Shown: piece by piece, positions 34,079-42,448 of the stretch
Layout of the letters: each line of letters opens with the position of its first letter
Position numbering within the stretch: the first letter of the stretch is position 1
NCBI RefSeq assembly: GCF_900103455.1
Contig: NZ_FNHI01000003.1
Location: 187,894 to 251,893 of the forward strand
Source of the DNA: Streptomyces wuyuanensis
Lineage (GTDB): Bacteria > Actinomycetota > Actinomycetes > Streptomycetales > Streptomycetaceae
Reading direction: 5' to 3'
Length of the DNA: 64,000 nucleotides
The notes under the pieces: model-generated
Databases searched by the model: none
Told to the model about the DNA's origin: nothing
Seen by the model: the letters and a program-made list of their open reading frames with translations, nothing else
Made by a program: the position numbers and the translations under genes

Positions 34079-34144
34079 CGTGAGTTCCTCACGGTCCCTT
34101 GGTGGCAGTTGTGACTGTCGGGGCCGTTCCGGCCCGTGTCAGTC
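34079..34144 (+). promoter_or_regulatory. ramC upstream inverted repeats (candidate RamR/regulator sites)
   Basis: CGTGAGTTCCTCACG (34079-34093) is a perfect 6-bp inverted repeat with a 3-base spacer. Further down, GACTG (34113-34117) and GGGCC (34121-34125) pair with GGCCC (34131-34135) and CAGTC (34140-34144), a nested hairpin or dyad 35 bases before the ramC start. In Streptomyces, RamR activates the ramC operon by binding upstream of ramC; whether these are its sites is not shown. Confidence 0.45.
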
Positions 34145-34178
34145 TCTGGGACGTCAAACCGGCCACAGGGGGGACGAG

Positions 34179-36842
34179 ATGAACAAGGGGTACGCCGCTT
34201 TCTGCGACGCCGACCGGACGTTCTACGACGCTCCCCACCGGCTCGCCGAGGACGGCGACGGACCGGGCAGGCCGTACGAGGCGGCACGGCGCGGGGCCCC
34301 GGCGGGCTGGCAGCGGCACCACAAGGGCGACTGGCTCGCGTACCGTCCGCTCGACAGCCGCCTCCCGGCGCAGGGCTGGAAGATCCACGTGTCGGCCTGT
34401 CTCGACAACGCGGAGAAGGTGCTCGCCCAGGTCTGGGACTACTGCGTGCCCCGGGACATCGCCTTCAAGTTCGTACCGAGCCGGTATCTGCTGCACATGC
34501 GCAACGCCAAGTACGCGGACCGGGCGGGCAGTGGCAAGTTCATCACCGTCTACCCCGCGGACGACGCGCAGTGCCGGACGGTCGCCGAGGATCTCGACGC
34601 GCTCCTGGCCGGTGAGCCCGGACCGTACATCCTGAGCGATCTGCGCTGGGGGGCCGGCCCCGTCTTCGTGCGGTACGGCAGTTTCACCGAGCGCCACTGC
34701 CGCGACGAGCAGGGGGAGTTGCGGCCTGCCGTCGAGGATGCCTCGGGCCGGCTCGTCCCGGACGTGCGGGGGCCCGCCTTCCACGTCCCGGACTGGGTCA
34801 CGCTGCCCGACTTCCTCCGCCCGCACGCCGAGGCTCGGGCCGCCACCACCACCGACGGCGTTCCCTACACCATCGAGCGCGCCCTGCACTTCTCCAACGG
34901 CGGCGGAGTCTACGTCGGCCGGGACGACCGGACGGGCAGACGCGTCGTGCTGAAGGAGGGCAGGCCGCACGCCGGCCTCGCGGCCGACGGGGCGGACGCC
35001 GTGACCCGGCTGGAGCGGGAGAGGGACGCGCTAGAACGGCTGGCCGGGCTCTCCTGCACCCCGGAGGTGCTGGACTGGTTCACACTGGGCGACCACCGCT
35101 TCCTCGTTCTGGAGCACATCGAGGGCCGGCCCCTGAACAGCTTCTTCGCCAGACGGCACCCGCTGATCGAGGAGGACCCGGGGGACCGGGCGCTCGCCGC
35201 CTACACGGAATGGGCGCTGCGCGTCCACCGGTTGGTGGAGGACGCGGTGGCACAGGTCCACGCCCGAGGGGTGGTCTTCAACGACCTGCACCTGTTCAAC
35301 ATCATGGTCTCCGAGGACGAGTCGTCCGTGGTGCTGCTGGACTTCGAGGCGGCCGCCCCGATCGGGGAGGGCCGGCGCCAGGTCATCGCCAACCCCGGCT
35401 TCGTCGCCCCCGCGGACCGCAGGGGCGCGGATGTCGACCGGTACGCGCTCGCGTGCCTGCGTCTCGCCCTGTTCCTTCCGCTGACCAGCCTGTTCTCCGT
35501 GGACCGTGCCAAGGCGGCCCATCTGGCGGACATCGTGGCCGACAACTTCCCGGTGGAACGCTCCTTGCTGGAGGAGGCGGTCGCCGAGATCACCCGCGGC
35601 CACCCGTCCGGAACACCGTGCGAGGCGCCGTCCGCAACACCGCGCCCCGCGCCTTCCGGGACCGCGACGCGGTCCGCGGATCCGGCGGTGACGCACCGGC
35701 CGGACTACCTGCCCGTCGAGCCGGGCGACTGGCCCCGCAGCCGTGACTCGATGGCCGAGGCCGTCCGCGCCTCGGCACGCTTCGGCCGAAGCGACCGCTG
35801 CCTGCCGGGGGACATCGCCCAGTTCGCCGGTCCCGCGGGCGGCGCCTGCTTCGCCCACGGGACGGCCGGAGTCCTGTACGCACTGGCCGAAACCGGCTGC
35901 GGCACCTGGCCCGAGGCCGAGGAGTGGCTGCTGCGTTCGGTACGCCGGCCGGCGTCGGGCACCCCTCTCGGCTTCTACGACGGGATCGCCGGCATCGCCT
36001 GGACGCTCGACCGCCTCGGGCACCGGGCGGCCGCCATGGACCTGGTGGACGTCGTCCTCGCCGAGTCCTGGACCGGCATGGGACCCGATCTGCACAGCGG
36101 CCTCGCGGGCATCGGCCTCGCCCTCGACTCGCTGGCCGAGTCCACCGGCGAGAGCGCGCTGCGGGACGCGGCCCTGCGCTGCGGCGAGCTCGTCGCCCGC
36201 GCCACGGCGGCAGACGGCGCCCGGCCCACCCGCCGAGCCGGGTTGCTGCACGGCGCCTCCGGTGCGGCCCTGCTGCAGCTCCGCCTGTACGAGAGGACCG
36301 GCGACCAGGCCCTGCTCGGTCTCGCGGCCGAGGCGCTGCACCGCGATCTGGACCGCTGCGTGCACGGCGCGGGCGGAGCGCTCCAGGTCGACGAGGGCTG
36401 GCGCACCATGCCCTATCTCGGTGCGGGCAGCGCCGGCATCGGCATGGTGCTCGACGACTGGCTCGTCCACGGCGACGACGAGCGTTTCAGCCGGGCGCGG
36501 CAGGAGATCGTACGGGCCGCGCGGGCGAAGTTCTACGCGCAGCCCGGCCTCTTCCGGGGCGCTGCCGGCATGGTGCTGCACCTCAGCAGGACGGCGGCGA
36601 GCGGCCCCGGCACCTCACGGGCCGACCTGGCGCGGCAGATCGGTGTCCTGTCCTGGCACGCCCTCCCCTACGAGGGCCGTCTCGCCTTCCCCGGCGAGCA
36701 GATGATGCGGCTCTCGATGGATCTCGCCACCGGCACGGCGGGCTGCCTGCTGGCCCTCGGCGCAGCACTGGACGACGCGCCGGTGCAGCTGCCGTTCCTC
36801 CCGCCCGTTCCTCCCGGCCGTGTCCACGGCCCCCAGAGCTGA
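34179..36842 (+). CDS. ramC: Class III lanthipeptide synthetase RamC (LanKC)
   Basis: 887 aa, close to known RamC length. N-terminal phospholyase domain (about 1-220); kinase domain (about 235-500) with GGGVYVGRDD, the Lys strand RRVVLKEG, catalytic VVFNDLHLFNIM and LLDFEAA; then a LanC-like cyclase (about 540-880) with GTAGVLYAL, HSGLAGIGL, LHGASGAAL and GAGSAGIG. The zinc-binding Cys-Cys-His set of true LanC is absent, as expected for class III. It phosphorylates Ser in RamS, eliminates phosphate and forms the thioether rings. A GGGGGGACGAG site precedes the ATG. It begins the ramCSAB operon. Confidence 0.95.
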   Translation: MNKGYAAFCDADRTFYDAPHRLAEDGDGPGRPYEAARRGAPAGWQRHHKGDWLAYRPLDSRLPAQGWKIHVSACLDNAEKVLAQVWDYCVPRDIAFKFVPSRYLLHMRNAKYADRAGSGKFITVYPADDAQCRTVAEDLDALLAGEPGPYILSDLRWGAGPVFVRYGSFTERHCRDEQGELRPAVEDASGRLVPDVRGPAFHVPDWVTLPDFLRPHAEARAATTTDGVPYTIERALHFSNGGGVYVGRDDRTGRRVVLKEGRPHAGLAADGADAVTRLERERDALERLAGLSCTPEVLDWFTLGDHRFLVLEHIEGRPLNSFFARRHPLIEEDPGDRALAAYTEWALRVHRLVEDAVAQVHARGVVFNDLHLFNIMVSEDESSVVLLDFEAAAPIGEGRRQVIANPGFVAPADRRGADVDRYALACLRLALFLPLTSLFSVDRAKAAHLADIVADNFPVERSLLEEAVAEITRGHPSGTPCEAPSATPRPAPSGTATRSADPAVTHRPDYLPVEPGDWPRSRDSMAEAVRASARFGRSDRCLPGDIAQFAGPAGGACFAHGTAGVLYALAETGCGTWPEAEEWLLRSVRRPASGTPLGFYDGIAGIAWTLDRLGHRAAAMDLVDVVLAESWTGMGPDLHSGLAGIGLALDSLAESTGESALRDAALRCGELVARATAADGARPTRRAGLLHGASGAALLQLRLYERTGDQALLGLAAEALHRDLDRCVHGAGGALQVDEGWRTMPYLGAGSAGIGMVLDDWLVHGDDERFSRARQEIVRAARAKFYAQPGLFRGAAGMVLHLSRTAASGPGTSRADLARQIGVLSWHALPYEGRLAFPGEQMMRLSMDLATGTAGCLLALGAALDDAPVQLPFLPPVPPGRVHGPQS

Positions 36843-36862
36843 CCTCCGGTCATCGGAGGTCA
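36840..36862 (+). promoter_or_regulatory. Hairpin between ramC and ramS
   Basis: TGACCTCCG (36840-36848) pairs with CGGAGGTCA (36854-36862) around GTCAT. The 5-prime arm includes the ramC stop codon. It may mark mRNA processing or partial termination, setting ramC and ramS levels separately. Confidence 0.6.
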
Positions 36863-36900
36863 TGGCAAGGCACATTCCGTCCCCGAGAAAGGAAACCGTC

Positions 36901-37035
36901 ATGTCGCTTCTCGACCTGCAGAGCATGGAGACCCCGAAGGACGAGCTCACGGACGAGATCGCCACCGGCGGCGGCAGCCGCGCGAGCCTGCTGCTCTGTG
37001 GCGACAGCAGCCTGAGCGTCACCACCTGCAACTGA
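36901..37035 (+). CDS. ramS: SapB precursor peptide RamS
   Basis: 44 aa. The leader MSLLDLQSMETPKDEL carries the class III LLDLQ recognition helix. The core contains S26-R-A-S29-L-L-L-C33 and S36-S-L-S39-V-T-T-C43-N44, the two Ser-x-x-Ser-x-x-x-Cys ring motifs of SapB. Compared with the S. coelicolor core as I remember it (starting TGSRAS), this one reads TGGGSRAS, two extra Gly, and has Val for Ile at position 40. SapB is a surfactant lanthipeptide that lowers surface tension for aerial hyphae. GAAAGGAA precedes the ATG. Confidence 0.95.
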   Translation: MSLLDLQSMETPKDELTDEIATGGGSRASLLLCGDSSLSVTTCN

Positions 37036-37041
37036 CCCGGG

Positions 37042-37121
37042 CGTCGCGCGGCCATCCCGCGCGACGACGGTGACATCAGTCCGAACGGTCCCGGGCGGTT
37101 CCTGCGCCCGGGACCGTTCGG
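37042..37121 (+). promoter_or_regulatory. Two strong hairpins between ramS and ramA
   Basis: First hairpin: CGTCGCGCGG (37042-37051) with CCGCGCGACG (37057-37066). Second: CCGAACGGTCCCGGGCG (37081-37097) with CGCCCGGGACCGTTCGG (37105-37121), a perfect 17-bp stem with a 7-base loop. Both lie between the ramS stop and the ramA start (37143). They would protect or terminate a ramC-ramS message while allowing some read-through into the exporter genes. Confidence 0.75.
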
Positions 37122-37142
37122 CTCGGACGACGAGGGAGGCCC

Positions 37143-39020
37143 ATGAGCACCCGACGGCCGGCAGCCGCGTACGGCGGCCGCCCCCCTGCCTCGGACGTGC
37201 CGCACGAACCCGGCGGTGGCGCCCGCTCGTTGCTGAGGGGCGCGGTACGGGCGTCCGCAGGACGGACCGCGGCGCTCGTCGTGACGGGCCTGCTGTCGGC
37301 GGCCGCCGCCGTCGCCCTGCCGGCGCTGCTCGGCCGCTCGCTGGACCTCGTCCTCGCCGGCGCCACGGACGCCGGACCGTGGCTGGCGCTCTGCGCGGCA
37401 CTCGTCGTCGCCGACATCCTGTGCGACGCGGCCTCCGCCCACCTCAGCGGCACTCTCACCGCACGCACCGCCGCGCGGATGCGCCGCCGTGCCCTGGGCC
37501 GGGTGCTCGCCGCCGGGCCGACGGCGGCGGCACGGTTCGACGCCGGCGATCTCGTGACCCGGCTGACGGCGAACGCGACGGAGGCGGCGACGGCACCCGC
37601 GACGGCCGCCGCAGCCGTGCCGTCCGTCGTGCTGCCGGTCGGCGCGCTGGTCGCGCTCGCCCTGACCGATCCGTGGACGGCTGCGGTCTTCGCGGCGGGG
37701 GCGCCGCTGCTCGTGCTGCTCGTCCGCGCGTTCACCCGCGACACCTCCGCCGGGGTGGCCGAGTACCAACAGGTCCAGGGGCGCATCGCCACCCGCCTGG
37801 TCGAGGCGCTCGAAGGAGCCCGAACCGTCGCCGCCGCGGGCACGAAGGACCGGGAGCGCGCCCGGATTCTGGCGCCCCTGCCGGAACTCGCCGCCAGAGG
37901 GCGGCACATGTGGCACGTGTACGGCCGCGCCGTCGCCCGTGGCGCGGTGCTGCTGCCCCTGCTGGAGACGGGAGTGCTGGCGGTCGGAGGGCTGCGGGTG
38001 GCGGCCGGGGACATGAGCGTCGGCGAACTGCTGGCGGCGCTGCGCTACGCGGCCCTGGCCGCGGGCCTCGGCGCGGTCGTCGGGCAGTTGTCGGGTCTCC
38101 TGCGCAGCCGGGCGGCGGGGCGGCGCACCGCCGAGGTGCAGGCGGCACCCGCCGTCGCGTACGGGGGTCGGGGGTTTCCCGAAGACGGTTCCGGACGGCT
38201 GGAGTTCCGCGGCGTCTCGGTGGTGCGCGCCGGCAGGCCCGTGCTCCGGGGCGTCGATCTGGTCGTGCCCGGCGGTGCCACGCTGGCCCTGGTGGGCCGG
38301 TCGGGCTCGGGCAAGACCGCTCTCGCCCGGCTGGCCGGGCGGCTGGCCGACCCCGACACCGGCACCGTCCTGCTGGACGGTGTCCCATTGCCGGAGGTGG
38401 CACGCGGGGTTCTGCGCCGTGAGGTGACGTACGCCTTCGAGCGGCCCGCGCTGTTCGGCTCGACCGTGCGGGACGCCATCGCCTTCGGGCCGTGTGCACC
38501 GCCGCAGGCCGAGGTCATCGGAGGCGCCCGGGCGGCGGGGGCGGACGCGTTCGTGCGGCGGCTGCCGGACGGATACGCCACGCCGCTCTCCCGGGCTCCG
38601 CTGTCCGGCGGTGAGGCACAACGCCTCGGACTGGCCCGGGCCTTCGCTCATGCCGGCCGGCTGCTCGTCCTCGACGACGCGACATCGAGTCTCGACAGCG
38701 TCACCGAACGACAGGTCGCGCGCGCGCTGCTGCAGCAGGTCCGGCCCGGCACCCGTCTCGTCGTCGCCCACCGGGCCTCGTCGGCGGCGCGGGCCGATCT
38801 CGTCGCGTGGCTCGACGACGGCCGCATCCGGGCGGTCGGTCCGCACTCCGCGCTGTGGGCCCTGCGCGAGTACCGTGCCGTGTTCGCAGCGACCGACGAA
38901 CCGGCGGTCGGCCGTGCGGCGACCGACGAACCGGCGGTCGGCCGTGCGGCGACCGACGAACCGGCGGTCGGCCGTGCGGCGACCGACGGCCACGAGCCGG
39001 CGAGAGGACGGACGCGGTGA
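37143..39020 (+). CDS. ramA: ABC exporter RamA
   Basis: 625 aa. N-terminal membrane domain (about 30-320, six helices) and NBD (about 350-580): Walker A GRSGSGKTAL, signature LSGGEAQRLGLARAF, Walker B LLVLDDATSSLD, H-loop VVAHRASS. With RamB it forms the heterodimeric exporter thought to secrete SapB. The C-terminus ends in three perfect 10-residue repeats (AATDEPAVGR). The stop overlaps the ramB GTG start (GTGA). Confidence 0.93.
   Translation: MSTRRPAAAYGGRPPASDVPHEPGGGARSLLRGAVRASAGRTAALVVTGLLSAAAAVALPALLGRSLDLVLAGATDAGPWLALCAALVVADILCDAASAHLSGTLTARTAARMRRRALGRVLAAGPTAAARFDAGDLVTRLTANATEAATAPATAAAAVPSVVLPVGALVALALTDPWTAAVFAAGAPLLVLLVRAFTRDTSAGVAEYQQVQGRIATRLVEALEGARTVAAAGTKDRERARILAPLPELAARGRHMWHVYGRAVARGAVLLPLLETGVLAVGGLRVAAGDMSVGELLAALRYAALAAGLGAVVGQLSGLLRSRAAGRRTAEVQAAPAVAYGGRGFPEDGSGRLEFRGVSVVRAGRPVLRGVDLVVPGGATLALVGRSGSGKTALARLAGRLADPDTGTVLLDGVPLPEVARGVLRREVTYAFERPALFGSTVRDAIAFGPCAPPQAEVIGGARAAGADAFVRRLPDGYATPLSRAPLSGGEAQRLGLARAFAHAGRLLVLDDATSSLDSVTERQVARALLQQVRPGTRLVVAHRASSAARADLVAWLDDGRIRAVGPHSALWALREYRAVFAATDEPAVGRAATDEPAVGRAATDEPAVGRAATDGHEPARGRTR
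38889..38988 (+). repeat. 30-bp tandem repeat inside ramA
   Basis: Three identical 30-base units start at 38889, 38919 and 38949, followed by a partial fourth copy to 38988. The unit begins GCGACCGACGAACCGGCGGT. Because 30 is a multiple of 3, copy number can change without a frameshift; each unit encodes a 10-residue acidic repeat at the RamA C-terminus. Confidence 0.95.
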
Positions 39021-41113
39021 CGGCCGGCGGCCGGACGCGGACGGTCGTGGGCGGCGTGCTCCGGCCCCGTGCGGGAAGCGCGCCGACAGATGGTCGTCCT
39101 GCCCCCTCGGCGGCCGGTCCCGTCCGGGGGGCGCTGCGCAGGATTCTGCCGCAGGCGGTCCCGTTCCTCGCCCGGCGACGCCCCGCGCTCCTGCGCCTCG
39201 GCGGCTGGTCGCTTCTGGAGACGGCGCAGACCTTCCTCGGCGGGTACGCGGTGGCAGCGGCCCTCGACCGCGGGTTCCTCACCGGCAGGCCCGGGGTGGG
39301 TCTCGTCTGGCTGGCCGTGGCCGCCGCGGCCGTCGTCGCCGGGGGGACGGCCACGAACAGGGTGTTCCACCATCTCGCCGACCTCGTGGAGCCGTTGCGC
39401 GACGGTCTCGTACGAAAGGTCGTCACCTCGGCCCTGTCCGCCGCGGTCGCCGGGCGCGAAAGGCATGCGGGCCATGCGGCCGTCTCACGGCTGACCCATC
39501 AGACGGAGGCGGCACGGGACGGGTTCGCCGGGCTGGTGATGGTGACCAGGTCCTTCGTCTTCACAGCCGCGGGAGTCGTGGTGGGCCTCGCGGCGCTGGC
39601 TCCGGCGCTGCTGCTGATCGTCCTGCCGCCACTGGCCGCCGGGCTCGTGCTCTTCGCCGCCGCACTGCGCCCGATGGCCACGCGGCAGCGCGACTTCCTG
39701 CGCACCGACGAGGAACTCGCCGCCCGGCTCGGTGCCGACGTCGCCGGGCTCCGGGACATCGTCGCCTGCGGCGCGGAGGCGCGCACCTCGGACGCGGCCG
39801 GCGAGCTGATCGACGCGCAGACCCGGGCCGCACGGGCACTGGCCCGGTGGGCCGCCGTGCGGACGCTCGCGCTCGGGCTCGCCGGGCAGGCGCCCGTCGT
39901 GCTGCTCCTGGCCGCCGCGCCCTGGCTGCTGGACGGCGGGGTCACGGCCGGGGAACTCCTCGGCGCGCTCACCTATCTGACGCAGGCGCTGCTGCCGGCG
40001 CTGAACACGCTGATGACCGGTCTGGGCGCGGCCGGGACCCGGCTCCTGGTGATCCTCGACCGCCTGGCCGGCAACGGCGGGCCCTCGGCCGCGGGCCCGG
40101 CCACCGCCCGTGGCTCGTGCTCGGCGACGGGCTCGGCGACGCGCTCCCGCACCGGCTCTGCGACGGACTCCTGCACGAGCCCGGCCACGGCCTCCTGCAC
40201 CGGCTCGGCAACCGCCTCCGCGACGGCCTCTTCCGCGGGCGCGGCCCCTTGCACCGCCAAGGACTCCGAGGCGGCGGGCGCTTGCCCGGACCGGCCGCGC
40301 GCGGACCCGCGTCCGAGGCCGCAGGGCGCGTTCACGGCCGCCCGGCGCCCTTCCCAGCCGTCGACGCCGCCCACGGAGTCCGGCGAGGCGGCACCGAGCC
40401 TGGAACTGCGCTCCCTTTCCTTCGCCTACGGACCGGGCGCCATGCCCGTGGTCGACGGACTCGACCTGTCGGTGCGGCCGGGTGAGCACATGGCCGTGGT
40501 CGGCCCGAGCGGCATCGGCAAGTCCACCCTGTTCGCACTGATAGCCGGGCTGCTCGTGCCGGCACGGGGGGAGCTGCTGATCGGCGGCAGGCCCGTGCAC
40601 CGGCCGGACGGGGACCCGTACGCGGTGCGGCGGGCACTGATCCCCCAGGAGGCCTACGTGTTCGGGGGCACCCTTCGGGACAACCTGCTGTACATGTGCC
40701 CCGACGGGGCGCCGGCCGCTGCCGTCGAGTCCGCGGTGCGCGCCGTCGGCCTCGACCGCGTGGCACACGCGCTGGGAGGACTGGACGCCCGGATCGATCC
40801 CGCGGCCCTCTCCCAGGGCGAGCGCCAGCTGGTGGCCCTGGCAAGGGTGTACCTCGCCCCGGCCCGTCTCGTCCTGCTGGACGAGGCGACCTGCCATCTG
40901 GATCCGGCCGCGGAGGCCCGTGCCGAGCGTGCCTTCGCCGACCGGCCGGGAACGCTGCTGGTGATCGCCCACCGGCTCTCGTCGGCGCGGCGGGCGGACC
41001 GGGTCCTGGTACTGGACGGGGTGGCCGCCACCGCCGGACGCCACGAGGAACTGCTGGAACGGTCGGAGACGTACCGGGACCTCGTGGGGCACTGGCGCCC
41101 GGGGGCCGGATGA
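39017..41113 (+). CDS. ramB: ABC exporter RamB
   Basis: 698 aa from a GTG overlapping the ramA stop. Membrane domain about 45-350. NBD about 460-690: Walker A GPSGIGKST, Q-loop LIPQEAYVF, signature LSQGERQLVALARVY, Walker B LVLLDEATCHLD, H-loop VIAHRLSS. Between them lies an odd linker (about 360-425) of Ser/Thr/Ala with six Cys in TGSAT/SCT-like repeats, unlike normal ABC linkers. Partner of RamA in SapB export. Confidence 0.93.
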   Translation: MTAGGRTRTVVGGVLRPRAGSAPTDGRPAPSAAGPVRGALRRILPQAVPFLARRRPALLRLGGWSLLETAQTFLGGYAVAAALDRGFLTGRPGVGLVWLAVAAAAVVAGGTATNRVFHHLADLVEPLRDGLVRKVVTSALSAAVAGRERHAGHAAVSRLTHQTEAARDGFAGLVMVTRSFVFTAAGVVVGLAALAPALLLIVLPPLAAGLVLFAAALRPMATRQRDFLRTDEELAARLGADVAGLRDIVACGAEARTSDAAGELIDAQTRAARALARWAAVRTLALGLAGQAPVVLLLAAAPWLLDGGVTAGELLGALTYLTQALLPALNTLMTGLGAAGTRLLVILDRLAGNGGPSAAGPATARGSCSATGSATRSRTGSATDSCTSPATASCTGSATASATASSAGAAPCTAKDSEAAGACPDRPRADPRPRPQGAFTAARRPSQPSTPPTESGEAAPSLELRSLSFAYGPGAMPVVDGLDLSVRPGEHMAVVGPSGIGKSTLFALIAGLLVPARGELLIGGRPVHRPDGDPYAVRRALIPQEAYVFGGTLRDNLLYMCPDGAPAAAVESAVRAVGLDRVAHALGGLDARIDPAALSQGERQLVALARVYLAPARLVLLDEATCHLDPAAEARAERAFADRPGTLLVIAHRLSSARRADRVLVLDGVAATAGRHEELLERSETYRDLVGHWRPGAG

Positions 41114-41156
41114 GCCGCGGGCGCCGGCCCGGGTGCGCAGAGGCCGCCTCCGCCGC

Positions 41157-41762
41157 TCAGACCCACCCCGCGTGCTGGGATATCCGTATGGCGTCGACCC
41201 GGTTGCGCGCTCCGGTCTTGCGGGTGATCGCGGACATGTAGTTGCGCACGGTCCCGTTCGACAGATGCAGGTTGCGCGCGATCTCGGCGATCGTCGCCCC
41301 TTCCGCGGCCAGGCGGAGCACGCTGAGTTCACGAGACGTCAGGGGCATCTCCGCGGCCTGGAGGAATCCGAAGGCGAGCGACTCGTCGACGAATCGCTCG
41401 CCCGCGGCCACCTTCCTTATGCCGTCGAGTAACCGCTGCGGCCCCGCGTCCTTGCTCACGTACCCGAGCGCGCCGGCGTCGAAGGCGCGGCGCAGCAGTC
41501 CGGGTCTGGTGCCCGTGGCCAGCACGAGCAGCGCCGCGGCCGAACCGGTCGCACGCCGGACCAGGCCGATCAGCGGGCCGAGCATCGCCGCGCCCGTGCA
41601 TTCGACGTCCACGACGCACACATGGGGCCGCAGGGTGCTGCCCTGCCCGACGGCTGCACGCCAGGACGATCCGCTCACCTCCAGGTCGTCCTCCCGTCCC
41701 AGCAAGGCCGTCAGTGCGGACCTCATCAGACAGCTGTCGTGTACCAGCAGCACCCGAATCAC
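41157..41762 (-). CDS. ramR: Response regulator RamR (NarL family)
   Basis: 201 aa. Receiver-like domain with Asp52 in CVVDVECTG and Lys in GYVSKDAG, but the acidic pocket reads V7-H8-D9-S10 where two acids are usual, so phosphorylation may be weak or absent. The C-terminal LuxR-type HTH is LTSRELSVLRLAAEGATIAE then IARNLHLSNGTVRNYMSAI. RamR activates ramCSAB, and no partner kinase is adjacent. The GTG start has AGGGGGGA nearby. It is convergent with ramB, 43 bases between stops. Confidence 0.92.
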   Translation of the reverse strand: MIRVLLVHDSCLMRSALTALLGREDDLEVSGSSWRAAVGQGSTLRPHVCVVDVECTGAAMLGPLIGLVRRATGSAAALLVLATGTRPGLLRRAFDAGALGYVSKDAGPQRLLDGIRKVAAGERFVDESLAFGFLQAAEMPLTSRELSVLRLAAEGATIAEIARNLHLSNGTVRNYMSAITRKTGARNRVDAIRISQHAGWV

Positions 41763-41989
41763 GCCTCGTCCCCCCTCAACTGCCCTGCCGCTCACCGTGA
41801 TCGGCCGGACACCAGCGGTCAGTACGTACAGCCGCTGCCCGCGTATCGGACAACTAGTCGCGCCCAGGGAGGCACAGGAGCGCTCACCCTGAGCGGAGTG
41901 CGCCCTTTGCGCGCCGGAGCACGGACGGGGCGCAAAGAGGCGCACACGGCGCACGGACGCCACCCGGAGCGCGGCCCGGAGAGGCGGGT
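41763..41989. other. Spacer upstream of ramR
   Basis: 227 bases with the presumed ramR promoter (right of 41762 on the minus strand). No gene or convincing hexamers were identified. The rest of the 41763-42448 gap is covered by the recombinase remnant and riboswitch-like element. Confidence 0.4.
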
Positions 41990-42233
41990 GAAGTCGGCAT
42001 GAGCCTGGGCGACGGCCTCGGGGTACGCCTTCCTCGAACCGGGGTCGAAGACCCGTACCCCGGGTACTGATCTTCTCGGAGAACACCTCCTCGCGGGGGA
42101 CGCCGTGCCTGGCGAGGGTGGGGAGCCGTGACCGGAGTTCCCGGGTGAGGGGCGAACGCCGTGCGTACCCGATGCGGATGTCGGCGGTCGGGGAATCCGG
42201 TGCGAGGGCGAGCGGGACGGGGAGCCGGACCAC
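41990..42233 (-). pseudogene. Serine-recombinase (resolvase) N-terminal fragment
   Basis: On the minus strand from about 42179, the translation IRIGYARRSPLTRELRSRL, then HGVPREEVFSEKISTRG and RPRFEEGV, matches the start of Tn3-type resolvase/invertase proteins: the IGYAR strand, the VFSEKIS strand and the following RPxFEE segment. The catalytic Ser of GYARxS is still visible. The sequence loses similarity near 42010 and has no catalytic core beyond, so it is a dead remnant of a mobile element. Confidence 0.65.
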
Positions 42234-42335
42234 GGTTCATGAGAATCACGCTGCGTGCGCGGGTTCGCGCCCGGTGGCGCCATGGCCCTGTCGTACGCTG
42301 ATCACCGACGGCGGCCCCCGGCAGGGCCGTCGCGC

Positions 42336-42390
42336 GGCGGTGGGGCGCGCCGTACCCAACCGCGGCGCAGTAGCCGCCAACGGTCCCTAC
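42336..42390 (+). promoter_or_regulatory. Candidate fluoride riboswitch (crcB motif), divergent
   Basis: Three helices match the layout of the fluoride aptamer: GGCG (42336-42339) with CGCC (42348-42351); GCGGC (42362-42366) with GCCGC (42373-42377); and the pseudoknot-type pairing GGGGC (42342-42346) with GUCCC (42383-42387), ending CCCUAC as in known examples. It lies 58 bases before a crcB start. Two usually conserved spots differ (GGUGG for GAUGG, CAACGG for UGAUGG). A GCACCC/GGGTGC hairpin (42403-42423) follows and could be the expression platform. Confidence 0.55.
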
Positions 42391-42448
42391 TTGCGATCAC
42401 GCGCACCCTGAGACCGGGGGTGCCCGGCGAGTAGGAGACGTGTACCCG

